From positions 1-64,000 of the forward strand of contig JBJEPE010000092.1 of assembly GCA_051881075.1 (NCBI GenBank): a DNA stretch of 64,000 bases, written 5' to 3'. The notes under the pieces were generated by a model. That model had not been told where the DNA came from, searched no databases, and saw only the letters and a program-made list of their open reading frames with translations. The translations under genes and the position numbers were made by a program. The stretch comes from RUG14223 sp051881075 (GTDB lineage Bacteria; Bacillota; Clostridia; Oscillospirales; Acutalibacteraceae). Below, piece by piece: positions 17,351 to 25,898 of this stretch (the first letter of the stretch is position 1; every line of letters starts with the position of its first letter).

Positions 17351-17379
17351 TTGATTATTTTGTAATTATGATGTATAAT
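17351..17379 (+). promoter_or_regulatory. SigA-type promoter for the ACT-glyS operon
   Basis: TTGATT, 17-base spacer, TATAAT. The leader to the first ATG is about 125 bases; no T-box or glycine riboswitch pattern was recognised in it. Confidence 0.7.
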
Positions 17380-17510
17380 ATAAAATAGCTTATTATGTGG
17401 TATAGTCCATAGGCGCAAAAGCAATTAAAAACCTATATCAGACATATACATAAACAAGTGTTAGACCTAAATCGCATTTGTCACATATTATTTATAAGGG
17501 AGCGAAAAAC

Positions 17511-17942
17511 ATGAATATACAGCAATTATCGGTTTTTGTTGAGAATAAGTCAGGGCGTTTGGCTGAGATAGCACAGGTTTTGGCTACGGCTGACATTGAT
17601 ATAAGGGCAATATCCGTTGCGGATACCAGTGATTTTGGTATTTTAAGAGTTATTGTAGATAATCCTGCTATGGCAGTTAAGGTCATGCGTGATGCAGGTA
17701 TGACAGTAGCGCTTACCGATGTAATAGCGGTAGGTATAAACGATAAACCCGGAGAATTTGCCAAGGTGCTCAAGATATTGGCCGAAAACAAGCTTGATGT
17801 TGAGTATATGTATGCTCTTTCATCACGTAATGACGGCAAGGCTTCTGTAATAATCAGGGTTGACGATAGCGACAAAGCGGAAAATCTACTAAAAAACAAC
17901 GGCATTAAAACACTTACTGCCGAAGATATTCACAATATGTAA
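17511..17942 (+). CDS. Tandem ACT-domain protein
   Basis: A 143-residue protein made of two ACT domains, small ligand-binding folds that usually sense amino acids. Domain 1 starts QLSVFVENKSGRLAEIAQVLATADIDIRAISV; domain 2 starts AVGINDKPGEFAKVLKILAENKLDVEYMYAL. No catalytic domain is attached. Proteins of this type are often annotated as amino acid-binding ACT proteins. The start at 17511 has AAGGGAG upstream. It lies 27 bases before the glycyl-tRNA synthetase gene and is probably cotranscribed, so it may respond to glycine or another amino acid; that is inference. Confidence 0.88.
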   Translation: MNIQQLSVFVENKSGRLAEIAQVLATADIDIRAISVADTSDFGILRVIVDNPAMAVKVMRDAGMTVALTDVIAVGINDKPGEFAKVLKILAENKLDVEYMYALSSRNDGKASVIIRVDDSDKAENLLKNNGIKTLTAEDIHNM

Positions 17943-17969
17943 TCTAGCTACCGAAAGGATAATACAAAC

Positions 17970-19346
17970 ATGGATAACAAACAAAAGACAATGGAAAAAA
18001 TCGTAGCTCTTTGTAAGGGCAGAGGCTTCGTATACGCAGGCTCAGAGATTTACGGCGGACTTGCTAACACGTGGGATTACGGCCCGCTCGGCATGGAGCT
18101 TAAGAACAACATCAAGAAGGCATGGCTGAAAAAGTTTGTACAGGAAAACCGTTACAACGTAGGCCTTGACTCTGCTATACTTATGAATCCGCAAACATGG
18201 GTTGCCTCCGGTCACTTAGGCGGCTTTTCTGACCCTCTGATGGATTGTAAGGAATGTAAAACACGTCACAGAGCAGATAACCTCATAGAGGACTTTGACG
18301 GTACTAATGTTGCCGGTTGGAGTAATGAACAGATGATGGAATATATCAGAGAAAAGCAAATTCCATGCCCGGACTGCGGTAAGCACAACTTTACCGATAT
18401 ACGTCAATTCAACCTTATGTTTAAGACATTTCAGGGTGTAACCGAGGACAGCAAGAATGAAATATATCTTCGTCCGGAAACAGCGCAGGGTATATTCGTA
18501 AACTTTGCTAATATTCAGCGTACAAGCCGTAAAAAGGTGCCTTTTGGCGTTGCTCAGATAGGTAAATCATTCCGTAATGAGATCACACCGGGTAACTTTA
18601 TCTTCCGTGTACGTGAGTTTGAGCAGATGGAGCTTGAATTTTTCTGTAAACCGGGTACTGACCTTGAATGGTTCAATTATTGGAGAAGCTTCTGTAGAGA
18701 TTGGCTTTATTCACTTAACATTAAGCCTGAAAACCTTCGCTTACGTGATCACTCCGCAGAGGAGCTCTGCTTCTATTCCAAAGCAACAACAGACTTTGAG
18801 TATTTATTCCCATTTGGTTGGGGCGAGCTTTGGGGTGTTGCCGACAGAACAGACTACGACCTTACACAGCATATCAAAACAAGCGGTAAAAGCCTTGAAT
18901 ACTTTGATCCGACAGACAATTCACGTTATATACCGTATGTTATTGAGCCGTCACTTGGCGTTGAGCGTTTGTTCTTAGCACTTATGACGGAGGCATATGA
19001 TGAAGAGGTTATAGATGAAAAGGATACCAGAGTAGTACTCAGACTTCATCCTGCACTTGCACCTATCAAGGCCGCTGTATTGCCGCTTTCAAAGAAGCTC
19101 GGTGACAAGGCTGACGAGGTTTATTCCATGCTTACTAAGCACTTTATGGTTGAGTATGACGACGCAGGCTCTATAGGTAAGCGTTACCGCCGTCAGGATG
19201 AAATAGGCACACCGTTCTGCATTACTTTCGACTTTGACAGCTTAGAAGATAACTGCGTTACCGTACGTGACCGTGATACAATGGCACAGGAAAGAGTGGC
19301 TATTGATAAGCTTGTTGACTATATCAACGAAAGACTTGCATTTTAA
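17970..19346 (+). CDS. glyS: Glycyl-tRNA synthetase, dimeric type
   Basis: Class II aminoacyl-tRNA synthetase charging tRNA-Gly. The 458-residue single-chain form is the alpha2 type of Firmicutes and eukaryotes, not the alpha2beta2 bacterial form. Visible landmarks: KGRGFVYAGSEIYGG at the N-terminus, the NVGLDSAILMNPQTWVASGH motif 1 region, a Cys pair site (CKECKTRHRAD and CPDCGKH) likely binding zinc, RPETAQGIFVNF, motif 2 GKSFRNEITPGNF-RVREFEQ-E, and motif 3 PSLGVERLFLAL. The C-terminal anticodon-binding domain begins near APIKAAVLPL. AAAGGAT lies upstream of the ATG. Confidence 0.97.
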   Translation: MDNKQKTMEKIVALCKGRGFVYAGSEIYGGLANTWDYGPLGMELKNNIKKAWLKKFVQENRYNVGLDSAILMNPQTWVASGHLGGFSDPLMDCKECKTRHRADNLIEDFDGTNVAGWSNEQMMEYIREKQIPCPDCGKHNFTDIRQFNLMFKTFQGVTEDSKNEIYLRPETAQGIFVNFANIQRTSRKKVPFGVAQIGKSFRNEITPGNFIFRVREFEQMELEFFCKPGTDLEWFNYWRSFCRDWLYSLNIKPENLRLRDHSAEELCFYSKATTDFEYLFPFGWGELWGVADRTDYDLTQHIKTSGKSLEYFDPTDNSRYIPYVIEPSLGVERLFLALMTEAYDEEVIDEKDTRVVLRLHPALAPIKAAVLPLSKKLGDKADEVYSMLTKHFMVEYDDAGSIGKRYRRQDEIGTPFCITFDFDSLEDNCVTVRDRDTMAQERVAIDKLVDYINERLAF

Positions 19347-19358
19347 TTGATATATTTA

Positions 19359-19397
19359 GAGGGGATGTAAAAACTAGTGATTTTTTACAGTCCCCTC
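19359..19397 (+). other. Hairpin after glyS
   Basis: GAGGGGA-TGTAAAAA pairs imperfectly with TTTTTTACAG-TCCCCTC. No T run follows, so it looks like an mRNA 3' or processing hairpin between glyS and the tRNA rather than a terminator. Confidence 0.5.
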
Positions 19398-19413
19398 CCA
19401 AAATATAATATAT

Positions 19414-19490
19414 CCGCCTGTAGCGAAGCTGGATATCGCAACAGATTCCGATTCTGGAGGACGGGGGTTCAAATCCCTTCAGGCGGGCCA
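19414..19490 (+). tRNA. tRNA-Arg (anticodon CCG)
   Basis: A 77-base cloverleaf: acceptor CCGCCTG/CAGGCGG with discriminator G and encoded CCA, D arm GCGA-TCGC, anticodon loop TTCCGAT on stem ACAGA/TCTGG (first pair A-G mismatched), variable loop AGGAC, T arm GGGGG-TTCAAAT-CCCTT. Anticodon CCG at 34-36 decodes CGG. It follows glyS and has its own terminator. Confidence 0.95.
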
Positions 19491-19492
19491 CG

Positions 19493-19528
19493 TCGGAGCA
19501 AGCTTTGTATCGCTTGCTCCGATTTTTT
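19493..19528 (+). terminator. Rho-independent terminator after tRNA-Arg
   Basis: TCGGAGCAAGC pairs with GCTTGCTCCGA, followed by six T, starting three bases after the tRNA CCA. Confidence 0.92.
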
Positions 19529-19708
19529 ACAAAAATCAGAGTGCGCTCACGCCGCTGCTCCTCCTTTCCGCAAAAAGTCACGCTCGGCTCACCTGCTTGG
19601 TTGTAAACGCCCTCGCAACGGTTCGCTGTCGCTGCCAACTTTTTGCGGGTTCAAGTCCACATCAGTATTTTGCGGTGGCATCTTTTTTGCTACCTCTTGA
19701 CAGAATAT
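19529..19708. other. GC-richer intergenic block with an 11-bp inverted repeat
   Basis: This stretch is clearly richer in G and C than the flanks. CCGCAAAAAGT (19566-19576) and ACTTTTTGCGG (19638-19648) form a perfect inverted repeat around a 61-base loop. Just after it, GGGTTCAAGTCC resembles a tRNA T arm. No convincing coding frame or intact tRNA is present; the open frame antisense to this region runs through the tRNA and is a shadow. Confidence 0.4.
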
Positions 19709-19750
19709 CCACTGCTTAAACTTATAACTTTAAGCAGTGGTTTTTATTTA
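19709..19750 (+). terminator. Second strong terminator downstream of tRNA-Arg
   Basis: CCACTGCTTAAA pairs with TTTAAGCAGTGG over an 8-base loop and is followed by TTTTTATTT. Since the tRNA is already terminated at 19528, this suggests a transcript runs through the block between them. Confidence 0.88.
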
Positions 19751-19828
19751 AGTATGTACTAATATTATGCCAAAGTAAGCGGATAGTCATTGGTAAAAGT
19801 CTACAGTCTATACAAAGCCTATTTTATC

Positions 19829-19857
19829 TTGACTTTTAGTGAACATAATATTATAAT
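19829..19857 (+). promoter_or_regulatory. SigA-type promoter of the DUF4177 gene
   Basis: TTGACT, 17-base spacer, TATAAT, 88 bases before the start codon. Confidence 0.7.
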
Positions 19858-19944
19858 TGAATTAGTATACATACATTACATACGGTAATTACCTTGATAT
19901 ACTTGATATTATAGATTGAGAAATTTTGATGGCGGAGTGATAAC

Positions 19945-20130
19945 ATGAAAAGAACAATTTACAAAGTAGATTCATTTAGCTGTACTTTTTCAACAAAAGG
20001 AAAGGTCGTAAAGCAGTTACAAGAAATCATTGATAAATATGCGAACGACGGTTGGAAGCTGCATTCTTACGAAATTCCCGGCGCACTTGGTGAGCTTTGT
20101 ATTGTTGTATTTTATAAAGAGGAAGAATAA
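19945..20130 (+). CDS. DUF4177-like small protein
   Basis: A 61-residue protein of unknown role: IYKVDSFSCTF, VVKQLQEIIDKYANDGWKLHSYEIP and ELCIVVFYKEEE. The pattern of a short strand, a helix ending in YAxxGWxLxS, and a final hydrophobic strand is that of DUF4177, small soluble proteins common in Firmicutes. GGAG lies nine bases before the ATG. Single gene with its own promoter. Confidence 0.78.
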   Translation: MKRTIYKVDSFSCTFSTKGKVVKQLQEIIDKYANDGWKLHSYEIPGALGELCIVVFYKEEE

Positions 20131-20483
20131 TTAGAATTTGATGGAGTAATGATAAGAAACAAATATATGTGCATGGTTGTGTTAAACATTGAATAGTTGA
20201 AAAAACAATTACACAATTAGCGGCTGCCTATCCAAAACAAGATTAAAAGCGTTTTAAATCTTCCAAAAGAATACGGAATGTTTATTGCACGGTAAATTTA
20301 GCTTGTTTAACATAAATTATTGGATTAATACCGCATATACACAACTTACAAATTTCATATAATATTTACTTTTTGAAAGCTGGTCATATCAAAAATTTAA
20401 AGCATAGTACATTAGCTTGCGACTGTTACAGAGCTTTACTACATTATGGATAATTCTAACAATTTTATGCTAATTATTTTCTA
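20131..20483. other. AT-rich intergenic stretch, nothing recognised
   Basis: About 350 bases between the DUF4177 gene and the YczE-like promoter. No coding frame of useful length, strong hairpin or repeat was seen. Confidence 0.5.
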
Positions 20484-20512
20484 TTGATAGAGATAAAAAT
20501 TTATGCTATAAT
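20484..20512 (+). promoter_or_regulatory. SigA-type promoter of the YczE-like gene
   Basis: TTGATA, 17-base spacer and TATAAT preceded by TGC (extended -10), 40 bases before the start codon. Confidence 0.75.
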
Positions 20513-20552
20513 TAATTTACTCTAAACTGAAAAAGTAAAGGTCATGAACAGT

Positions 20553-21221
20553 ATGAACAACAACAAAATATCAAATAAAGAAATCGTTAAAAGATACATA
20601 TTATTTATTTTCGGTCTTTTCTTTGCAGGTATTGGGGTTGCATTTACTAAGCATGGAGAACTTGGAGTAACTCCTATTTCTTCTGTTGCAAATGTAATGA
20701 GCTACAAACTACCTGTATTGAGCATAGGGTCCTGGTTAATTATATGGAACTGCGTGTTGATAGTGGGTCAGATAATCATACTGAGGCGTGATTTCAGGCT
20801 ATATCAGTTACTGCAAATTCCTCTGTCATTTCTGTTCGGATATTTTACGGATTTCGGTATGTGGTGCGTATCGTTTATACCTGTTGACAACTACTTTTTA
20901 AAGCTGATAATGCTTTCAATAGGCATAGTGATACTCGCCCTTGGAGTTGCGTTATCTGTAATAGCTAATGTAATTATGAATTCCGGTGAAGCTATAGTTA
21001 AGGCTATTGCGGATAAATTCAAGTTTGAATTTGGTAACGTAAAAGTCATATTTGATATAACTTGCGTTTTACTATCTGTAATATTATCCTTATTATTCTT
21101 TGATTGTAAAATAATCGGTACCCGTGAGGGCACTGTTATATCAGCTATTAGCGTTGGCTTTGTAGTTAAATTCTTTATAAAGCACTTAAAAAACAGTATT
21201 GAAAGTAAGCTTATAAAATAA
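20553..21221 (+). CDS. YczE/YitT-like integral membrane protein
   Basis: A 222-residue membrane protein with about five hydrophobic segments: RYILFIFGLFFAGIGVAFT, GSWLIIWNCVLIVGQIIIL, LIMLSIGIVILALGVALSV and others. The LGVTPISSVANVMS stretch after the first helix and the NSGEAIVKAIADKF segment recall the YczE/DUF6198 membrane family, whose role is not established. Two ATG codons lie close together; the second (20553) is preferred because AAAGG at 20538-20542 is about ten bases before it, against two for the first (20544). Single gene; a weak hairpin TCCCC/GGGGA with a T-rich tail lies at 21231-21256. Confidence 0.75.
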   Translation: MNNNKISNKEIVKRYILFIFGLFFAGIGVAFTKHGELGVTPISSVANVMSYKLPVLSIGSWLIIWNCVLIVGQIIILRRDFRLYQLLQIPLSFLFGYFTDFGMWCVSFIPVDNYFLKLIMLSIGIVILALGVALSVIANVIMNSGEAIVKAIADKFKFEFGNVKVIFDITCVLLSVILSLLFFDCKIIGTREGTVISAISVGFVVKFFIKHLKNSIESKLIK

Positions 21222-21256
21222 TAATTTTGTTTCCCCTTTTATCTGGGGATTTTGTT

Positions 21257-21737
21257 TTATATCACATTGAATTTTAACGTTTATTACGGTATAAATACAA
21301 AACTTGAAAATTATAAGCAGAAGAAATATAAGAAAATTAATTTATTATTTAGTATTTTGCATAAATATACAAAACAAAATTAATAATTTTATATGTTGTT
21401 CTTTCCTTATTTAGAAGTTATTTATATAATTCATTTAACATTACTTCTTAATTTTTGGAAAAGAGCTATGTAAAAACCTACTAATAATAATTGGGCAAAA
21501 CGCACAAACACAGAGTATAAATCAAGAATTAAGGCTAAAAATATTAAAAAATCACTTACAGAATTTGAAAAACAAATTTTTTGCTTCGTCATTTTGCACA
21601 ATGAAGGTAACGTGATTTTCTACAAAAAACAGGCTTGTTTTTTTACAGATAGTTAAAAAACATAAAAATATCATCAGCAATGTAAACAAATTTAAATTTT
21701 AAAATTTGGGCATATGGATAAAATTGATCCTCAAATG
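21257..21737. other. AT-rich leader region before the sugar operon, little recognised
   Basis: About 480 bases without a credible gene. Short A/T runs and small hairpins only; the candidate promoter lies at its right edge. Confidence 0.5.
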
Positions 21738-21766
21738 TTGCTTTTAAGGCATTGCTATGGTATTAT
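21738..21766 (+). promoter_or_regulatory. Promoter candidate of the sugar transport operon
   Basis: TTGCTT, 17-base spacer, TATTAT, about 90 bases before the binding-protein start. Confidence 0.4.
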
Positions 21767-21856
21767 TTATTAGAAGGTAATTATTGCATTTTTATGTGCA
21801 TAATTATCTTTAAACAACAATTTTGTTTAAGATTTATCAGAAAGAAGGAAAATGAA

Positions 21857-23191
21857 ATGTTTGCAAAAACAAAGAAAATTTTGTCACTTGTTTTGGCTAT
21901 GCTCATGGTAGCATCAGTTTTTGCCGGATGTAAAGGCGAAGACAACAACGATGGCAATAACGGCGGCGGTGCTGAAGGTTCAGCAGTTATCAAGACTCTT
22001 GACGACGGTACACCTCTCCTCAACCTTTTTGAGGAAGACAACGTAACTCTTAAGGTATGGGGCCCTGAGGCTTCTCTTACCTTGCTTGAAAAGCAATGCA
22101 ACGATTTCGCAGCATTATATCCTGAAAAGACAATCAAATTCGATATCAAGGCTTGCTCAGAGTCAACGGCAAGAACTCAGGTTCTTAACGACCCTGATGA
22201 AGCTGCAGATGTATTCTCATTTGTATCTGACCATATGTTAAAGCTCGGCGCACAGTCAAAGGCTTTACAGGCTGTTACAGTTCCTGAGGTTGTTGAAAGC
22301 ATTAAGAACAGTAACCTCTCTGATGCAGTTGCAGCAAGCTACTGTGAGGTTGAAGATGAAGACGGTAACAAGTCAGAGGTTATGTACGGTTATCCGATTA
22401 CAGGCGACAACGGTTACTGCCTATTCTATGATAAGAGCGTTTTAAGCGAAGACGATGTTAAATCACTTGAGGGCATCCTCGCTAAGTGTTCAACAAATAA
22501 GCGTTTCCACTTCAATTTCGGTGACGGCTTCTATGCTTGCTCAATACTCTTTACAGGCGGCATGACACTTGATGTATCTGCTGATAAGAAGTCACAGATT
22601 CTCAACTATGACATGGATAGCATCTATGCTACAGCAAAGGCTTTTTCAGACCTCGTAAACAATAACGAATCTGTTGTTTCAGGCGATGATACAGTTTTAA
22701 CATCACGTATAGGCGATGACATAGCAGCAGGCGTTACAGGTACATGGAGCGCATCAGCTATCAAGGCAAAGCTTGGTGACAACTTCGGTGTTGCAAAGCT
22801 TCCTACAATTAAGGTAAACGGCGAAGACAAGCAAATGATAAGCATGCACGGCTATAAGCTCATGGGTGTAAATATTAAGACAAAGTATCCTCTTACATCA
22901 AGAGCTCTTGCAACTTACCTTTCAGGTCAAAAGTGCCAGATTGAAAGAGCAGAGGCTCTTGGCTTCGGTCCTTCAAACCTTGTAGCTCTTGAGAACGACG
23001 TTTCAAAGAACGACCCTGTACTCGTTGCTATCTCTGAGCAACAGCAATATTCAATTCCTCAGCTTATTATTTCTAACGGCTTCTGGGATCCTATGGCAGC
23101 ATTTGGTCAGTACATTTACAACGGTGCAGACCAATCAGAAACAGCTATGAAGGCAGAACTCGATAAACTTATTGAGAATGCACAGCTTTAA
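21857..23191 (+). CDS. Malto-oligosaccharide-type sugar-binding lipoprotein
   Basis: Solute-binding component of an ABC importer, anchored outside the membrane. The 444-residue protein has a lipoprotein signal (KILSLVLAMLMVASVFAGC, Cys25), then an MBP-like family 1 binding fold: LKVWGPEASLTLLEKQCNDF, TARTQVLNDPDEAADVFSFVSDHM, YGYPITGDNGYCLFYDKSV, GVTGTWSASAIKAKLG. The downstream permeases and amylase point to maltodextrin or starch fragments. The ATG at 21857 has AAGGAA upstream; the longer frame from 21752 lacks a signal peptide. A strong hairpin after the stop separates it from the permease genes, which would favour more copies of this protein than of the permeases. Confidence 0.93.
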   Translation: MFAKTKKILSLVLAMLMVASVFAGCKGEDNNDGNNGGGAEGSAVIKTLDDGTPLLNLFEEDNVTLKVWGPEASLTLLEKQCNDFAALYPEKTIKFDIKACSESTARTQVLNDPDEAADVFSFVSDHMLKLGAQSKALQAVTVPEVVESIKNSNLSDAVAASYCEVEDEDGNKSEVMYGYPITGDNGYCLFYDKSVLSEDDVKSLEGILAKCSTNKRFHFNFGDGFYACSILFTGGMTLDVSADKKSQILNYDMDSIYATAKAFSDLVNNNESVVSGDDTVLTSRIGDDIAAGVTGTWSASAIKAKLGDNFGVAKLPTIKVNGEDKQMISMHGYKLMGVNIKTKYPLTSRALATYLSGQKCQIERAEALGFGPSNLVALENDVSKNDPVLVAISEQQQYSIPQLIISNGFWDPMAAFGQYIYNGADQSETAMKAELDKLIENAQL

Positions 23192-23226
23192 TAATAGGCT
23201 TAATATTTAACTGATAATCATTTTAA

Positions 23227-23252
23227 CCGTCCGGGGGCCTGCCCTCGGACGG
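23227..23252 (+). other. Strong intercistronic hairpin after the binding-protein gene
   Basis: CCGTCCGGGGG pairs with CCCTCGGACGG (11 bp, one G-T) over a four-base loop. There is no T run, so an mRNA 3'-protecting or processing hairpin is more likely than a true terminator. Confidence 0.75.
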
Positions 23253-23329
23253 AATACAAATTCTTTTGTGACGAAATATGCTAATTTTTTCGGTGCTTGC
23301 TGTTGATTACTTAATAATAAGAAAGTTAG

Positions 23330-23372
23330 ATCTGACAAGGTCAAAACTTCAGCAGCTTTGCCGTTGTCAGAT
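23330..23372. repeat. Nine-bp inverted repeat before the first permease gene
   Basis: ATCTGACAA and TTGTCAGAT, perfect, 25 bases apart. The right arm runs into a TATAAT at 23372-23377, so it could be an operator at an internal promoter or an RNA stem. Regulator unknown. Confidence 0.45.
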
Positions 23373-23450
23373 ATAATTTATTTCCGAATTTAAATTTACT
23401 CACATTGTTTGCAAAAGATAACCTTTAATTTGAATAAAGGAGCGTGAATT

Positions 23451-24938
23451 ATGGATTATTTGGATTATATCCAACTTAATTTTTTTCAAAAGGTAGCATA
23501 CAAAGTATCCCGTTTCTTTAAGAAAATACCTACAGCGTTAAAAACATTCTTTTTAACTATAGGCAGAGCAATAGCTAAGTTCTTTATGGGCATTGTACAT
23601 GGCTTTAAAAATTTCGGCGTAAGATTTGCCAAAGGCGGTATTTTTACAAAGCTTTCATACTTTATTATGGGTATAGGCAACATAACTCATAAACAGATTG
23701 GTAAGGGTTTATGCTTCCTTGCAGTACAGATAGGCTACCTGTATTACATGATAAGCTTTGGCGCAGCATGGTTAAAAGATCTCCCGACACTCGGCACACA
23801 GGCAAGTCAAGAGGTATGGGATGAGGTAAGACAAATGTACGTTTACCATGAAGGCGACAACTCAATGCTTATACTCCTCTACGGTGTACTTACAATAATC
23901 ATATCTGTAGTATTTATAGCACTTTATGTTGCTAACACTAAATCAGCATACGCAACAGAACAAATGGTTAAAGAAGGCAAGACTCCTTCAAGCTTTAAGA
24001 AGGATATGCAAGACCTTCTCGACAGCAAGTTCCACATAACACTGCTTTCACTGCCAACATTGCTCGTATGCGCATTTACTGTTCTTCCTCTTATATTTAT
24101 GATTTTGATAGCTTTCACAAACTTTGACTCATATCATCAGGCCGGTTTGTTTGATTGGGTAGGTTTGGAAAACTTTAAAAACATATTCTATCAAAATGCA
24201 AAGTATGTGCAGACCTTCGGTACACTTACTAAATGGACATTAACATGGGCCGTTTGTGCTACATTCTCAAACTACATTTTAGGTATGATAGTAGCACTTA
24301 TGATAAACAAAAAAGGTATTAAGTTCAAATCCGTTTACAGAACAATGTTTGTTCTTGCAATCGCTGTACCTCAGTTCGTTACATTGCTCCTCATGAAGCA
24401 AATGCTTCACAAAGAGGGTATAATCAACGTTGTATTAATGGAGTTAGGACTTATAGATAAGGGTATTGATTTCTTGGGTACGGCGCTTGGCGCTAAGATA
24501 TCCGTTATTGTTGTAAATATGTGGATAGGTATTCCTTATACCATCCTTATTACCAGCGGTATTCTGATGAATATTCCTGAGGAGCTATACGAGAGTGCTA
24601 AGATAGACGGAGCAAGTCCGTTTAAGACTTTTACAAAGATAACATTACCGTATATGCTCTTCGTAACTACTCCGTATCTTATAACGCAGTTTGTAGGTAA
24701 TATCAATAACTTCAACCTGATATACCTATTAACGGGCGGTGATCCTAAGTCACTCGACTTGTACAAGGCAGGTCAGACCGACTTGCTTGTTACATGGCTA
24801 TACAAGCTGACCGTAAATGAAAACGATAATAACCTTGCGGCTACTATAGGTATTCTGGTATTTATACTGTGCGCCGGTATTTCGCTTATTACGTTCAATT
24901 CGAGTAAATCTGCCAAGAATGAGGAGGAATTCTCATGA
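23451..24938 (+). CDS. MalF-type sugar ABC transporter permease
   Basis: First membrane subunit of the sugar importer. The 495 residues are about 200 more than a plain permease: residues 1-75 form a basic amphipathic N-terminus (FFKKIPTALKTFFLTIGRAI...), followed by two extra hydrophobic segments before the six-helix core that starts near TLLVCAFTVLPLIFM. The EAA loop EELYESAKIDGASPFKTFTKITLPY docks on the ATPase. This long form is known from clostridial and MalF-like permeases. AAAGGAG lies before the ATG. Overlaps the next gene by four bases, so translation is coupled. Confidence 0.93.
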   Translation: MDYLDYIQLNFFQKVAYKVSRFFKKIPTALKTFFLTIGRAIAKFFMGIVHGFKNFGVRFAKGGIFTKLSYFIMGIGNITHKQIGKGLCFLAVQIGYLYYMISFGAAWLKDLPTLGTQASQEVWDEVRQMYVYHEGDNSMLILLYGVLTIIISVVFIALYVANTKSAYATEQMVKEGKTPSSFKKDMQDLLDSKFHITLLSLPTLLVCAFTVLPLIFMILIAFTNFDSYHQAGLFDWVGLENFKNIFYQNAKYVQTFGTLTKWTLTWAVCATFSNYILGMIVALMINKKGIKFKSVYRTMFVLAIAVPQFVTLLLMKQMLHKEGIINVVLMELGLIDKGIDFLGTALGAKISVIVVNMWIGIPYTILITSGILMNIPEELYESAKIDGASPFKTFTKITLPYMLFVTTPYLITQFVGNINNFNLIYLLTGGDPKSLDLYKAGQTDLLVTWLYKLTVNENDNNLAATIGILVFILCAGISLITFNSSKSAKNEEEFS

Positions 24939-25789
24939 TAAAAAGCTACAAATTAAGACGCGGCATCAGCAACGGTATAATTTATGTTATACTTACCGTA
25001 CTTGCTATATTATGGGTATTACCTCTGCTTTGGCTTGTTATTAGCGCATTCAGAGCAGAAAAGACAGTCTATCCATCATATGTTTGGCCTAAGGCATTCA
25101 CGTTGCAGAACTTTAAGGATCTGTTTACGGAAACCACACTTTTCAACTATCCTAAGTGGTTCTTAAATACATTGTTTGTTTCTGTATGCTCTTGCATACT
25201 TTCAACACTCTCTGTATTGATGATAAGCTATACCTTCAGCCGTTTAAGATTTAAAACACGTAAGGTATTTATGAATATAGCTATGATCTTAGGTATGTTC
25301 CCAGGCTTTATGACAATGATAGCCGTTTATTACTTACTTAAGGCCATCGGTCTTACAAAATCACTTGTATCTCTTATTATAGTTTACTCAGCAGGCGCTG
25401 CGCTCGGTTACTTTATTTCCAAGGGATTCTTTGATACTATCCCACGTGCGCTTGATGAGGCTGCAACAATTGACGGAGCAAGTAAAAATCAAATATTCTG
25501 GAAGATAATACTTCCTTTGTCTAAGCCTATTGTAGTTTATACAGCGCTTACGGCGTTCATCGGACCGTGGGCTGACTTCATACTTGTAAGCATAATCATG
25601 CGTGATGAAACCGACAAGTACACCATTGCAATGGGACTTTACAAGATGATAGACAGAGAATATATTTCAACGTATATAATGCAGTTCTATGCGGGAGCTT
25701 TGCTCATAGCAGTGCCGATAACGGCGTTGTTCCTGTGGATGCAGAAATATTATGTTGAGGGTGTTACAGGCGGTGCTGTTAAGGGATAA
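24935..25789 (+). CDS. MalG-type sugar ABC transporter permease
   Basis: Second membrane subunit, 284 residues, six helices. The opening GIIYVILTVLAILWVLPLLW and the EAA loop RALDEAATIDGASKNQIFWKIILPL are typical of the MalG family. It starts within the stop region of the upstream permease gene. No ATPase gene follows, so the pair must use an MsmK-like shared ATPase encoded elsewhere; this is inference from the absence here. A terminator lies 45 bases after the stop. Confidence 0.94.
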   Translation: MIKSYKLRRGISNGIIYVILTVLAILWVLPLLWLVISAFRAEKTVYPSYVWPKAFTLQNFKDLFTETTLFNYPKWFLNTLFVSVCSCILSTLSVLMISYTFSRLRFKTRKVFMNIAMILGMFPGFMTMIAVYYLLKAIGLTKSLVSLIIVYSAGAALGYFISKGFFDTIPRALDEAATIDGASKNQIFWKIILPLSKPIVVYTALTAFIGPWADFILVSIIMRDETDKYTIAMGLYKMIDREYISTYIMQFYAGALLIAVPITALFLWMQKYYVEGVTGGAVKG

Positions 25790-25834
25790 TTCCTTAAACA
25801 CGTTTAATGTAACAATTCTTAATAATACAACAAC

Positions 25835-25873
25835 AAAATCCTACACTCACTCCTTTGTGGGTGTAGGATTTTT
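25835..25873 (+). terminator. Terminator between the permease and amylase genes
   Basis: AAAATCCTACAC-T-CAC pairs with GTG-G-GTGTAGGATTTTT. It lies only 20 bases before the amylase Shine-Dalgarno and no clear promoter was seen after it, so partial read-through may set amylase dose. Confidence 0.8.
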
Positions 25874-25898
25874 AAAACGGAAAGGAGTTTAAAAAGAG

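Noticed and set aside
17380..17510. T-box or glycine riboswitch in the ACT-glyS leader
   Set aside because: No T-box sequence, specifier stem or tandem glycine aptamer was found.
19359..19397. Hairpin after glyS as a terminator
   Set aside because: The stem is good, but the 3' side lacks a T run and the tRNA follows at once.
19324..19638. Antisense open frame of 104 codons across the tRNA-Arg
   Set aside because: It is the reverse of the tRNA and its terminator; such frames are a common annotation artefact.
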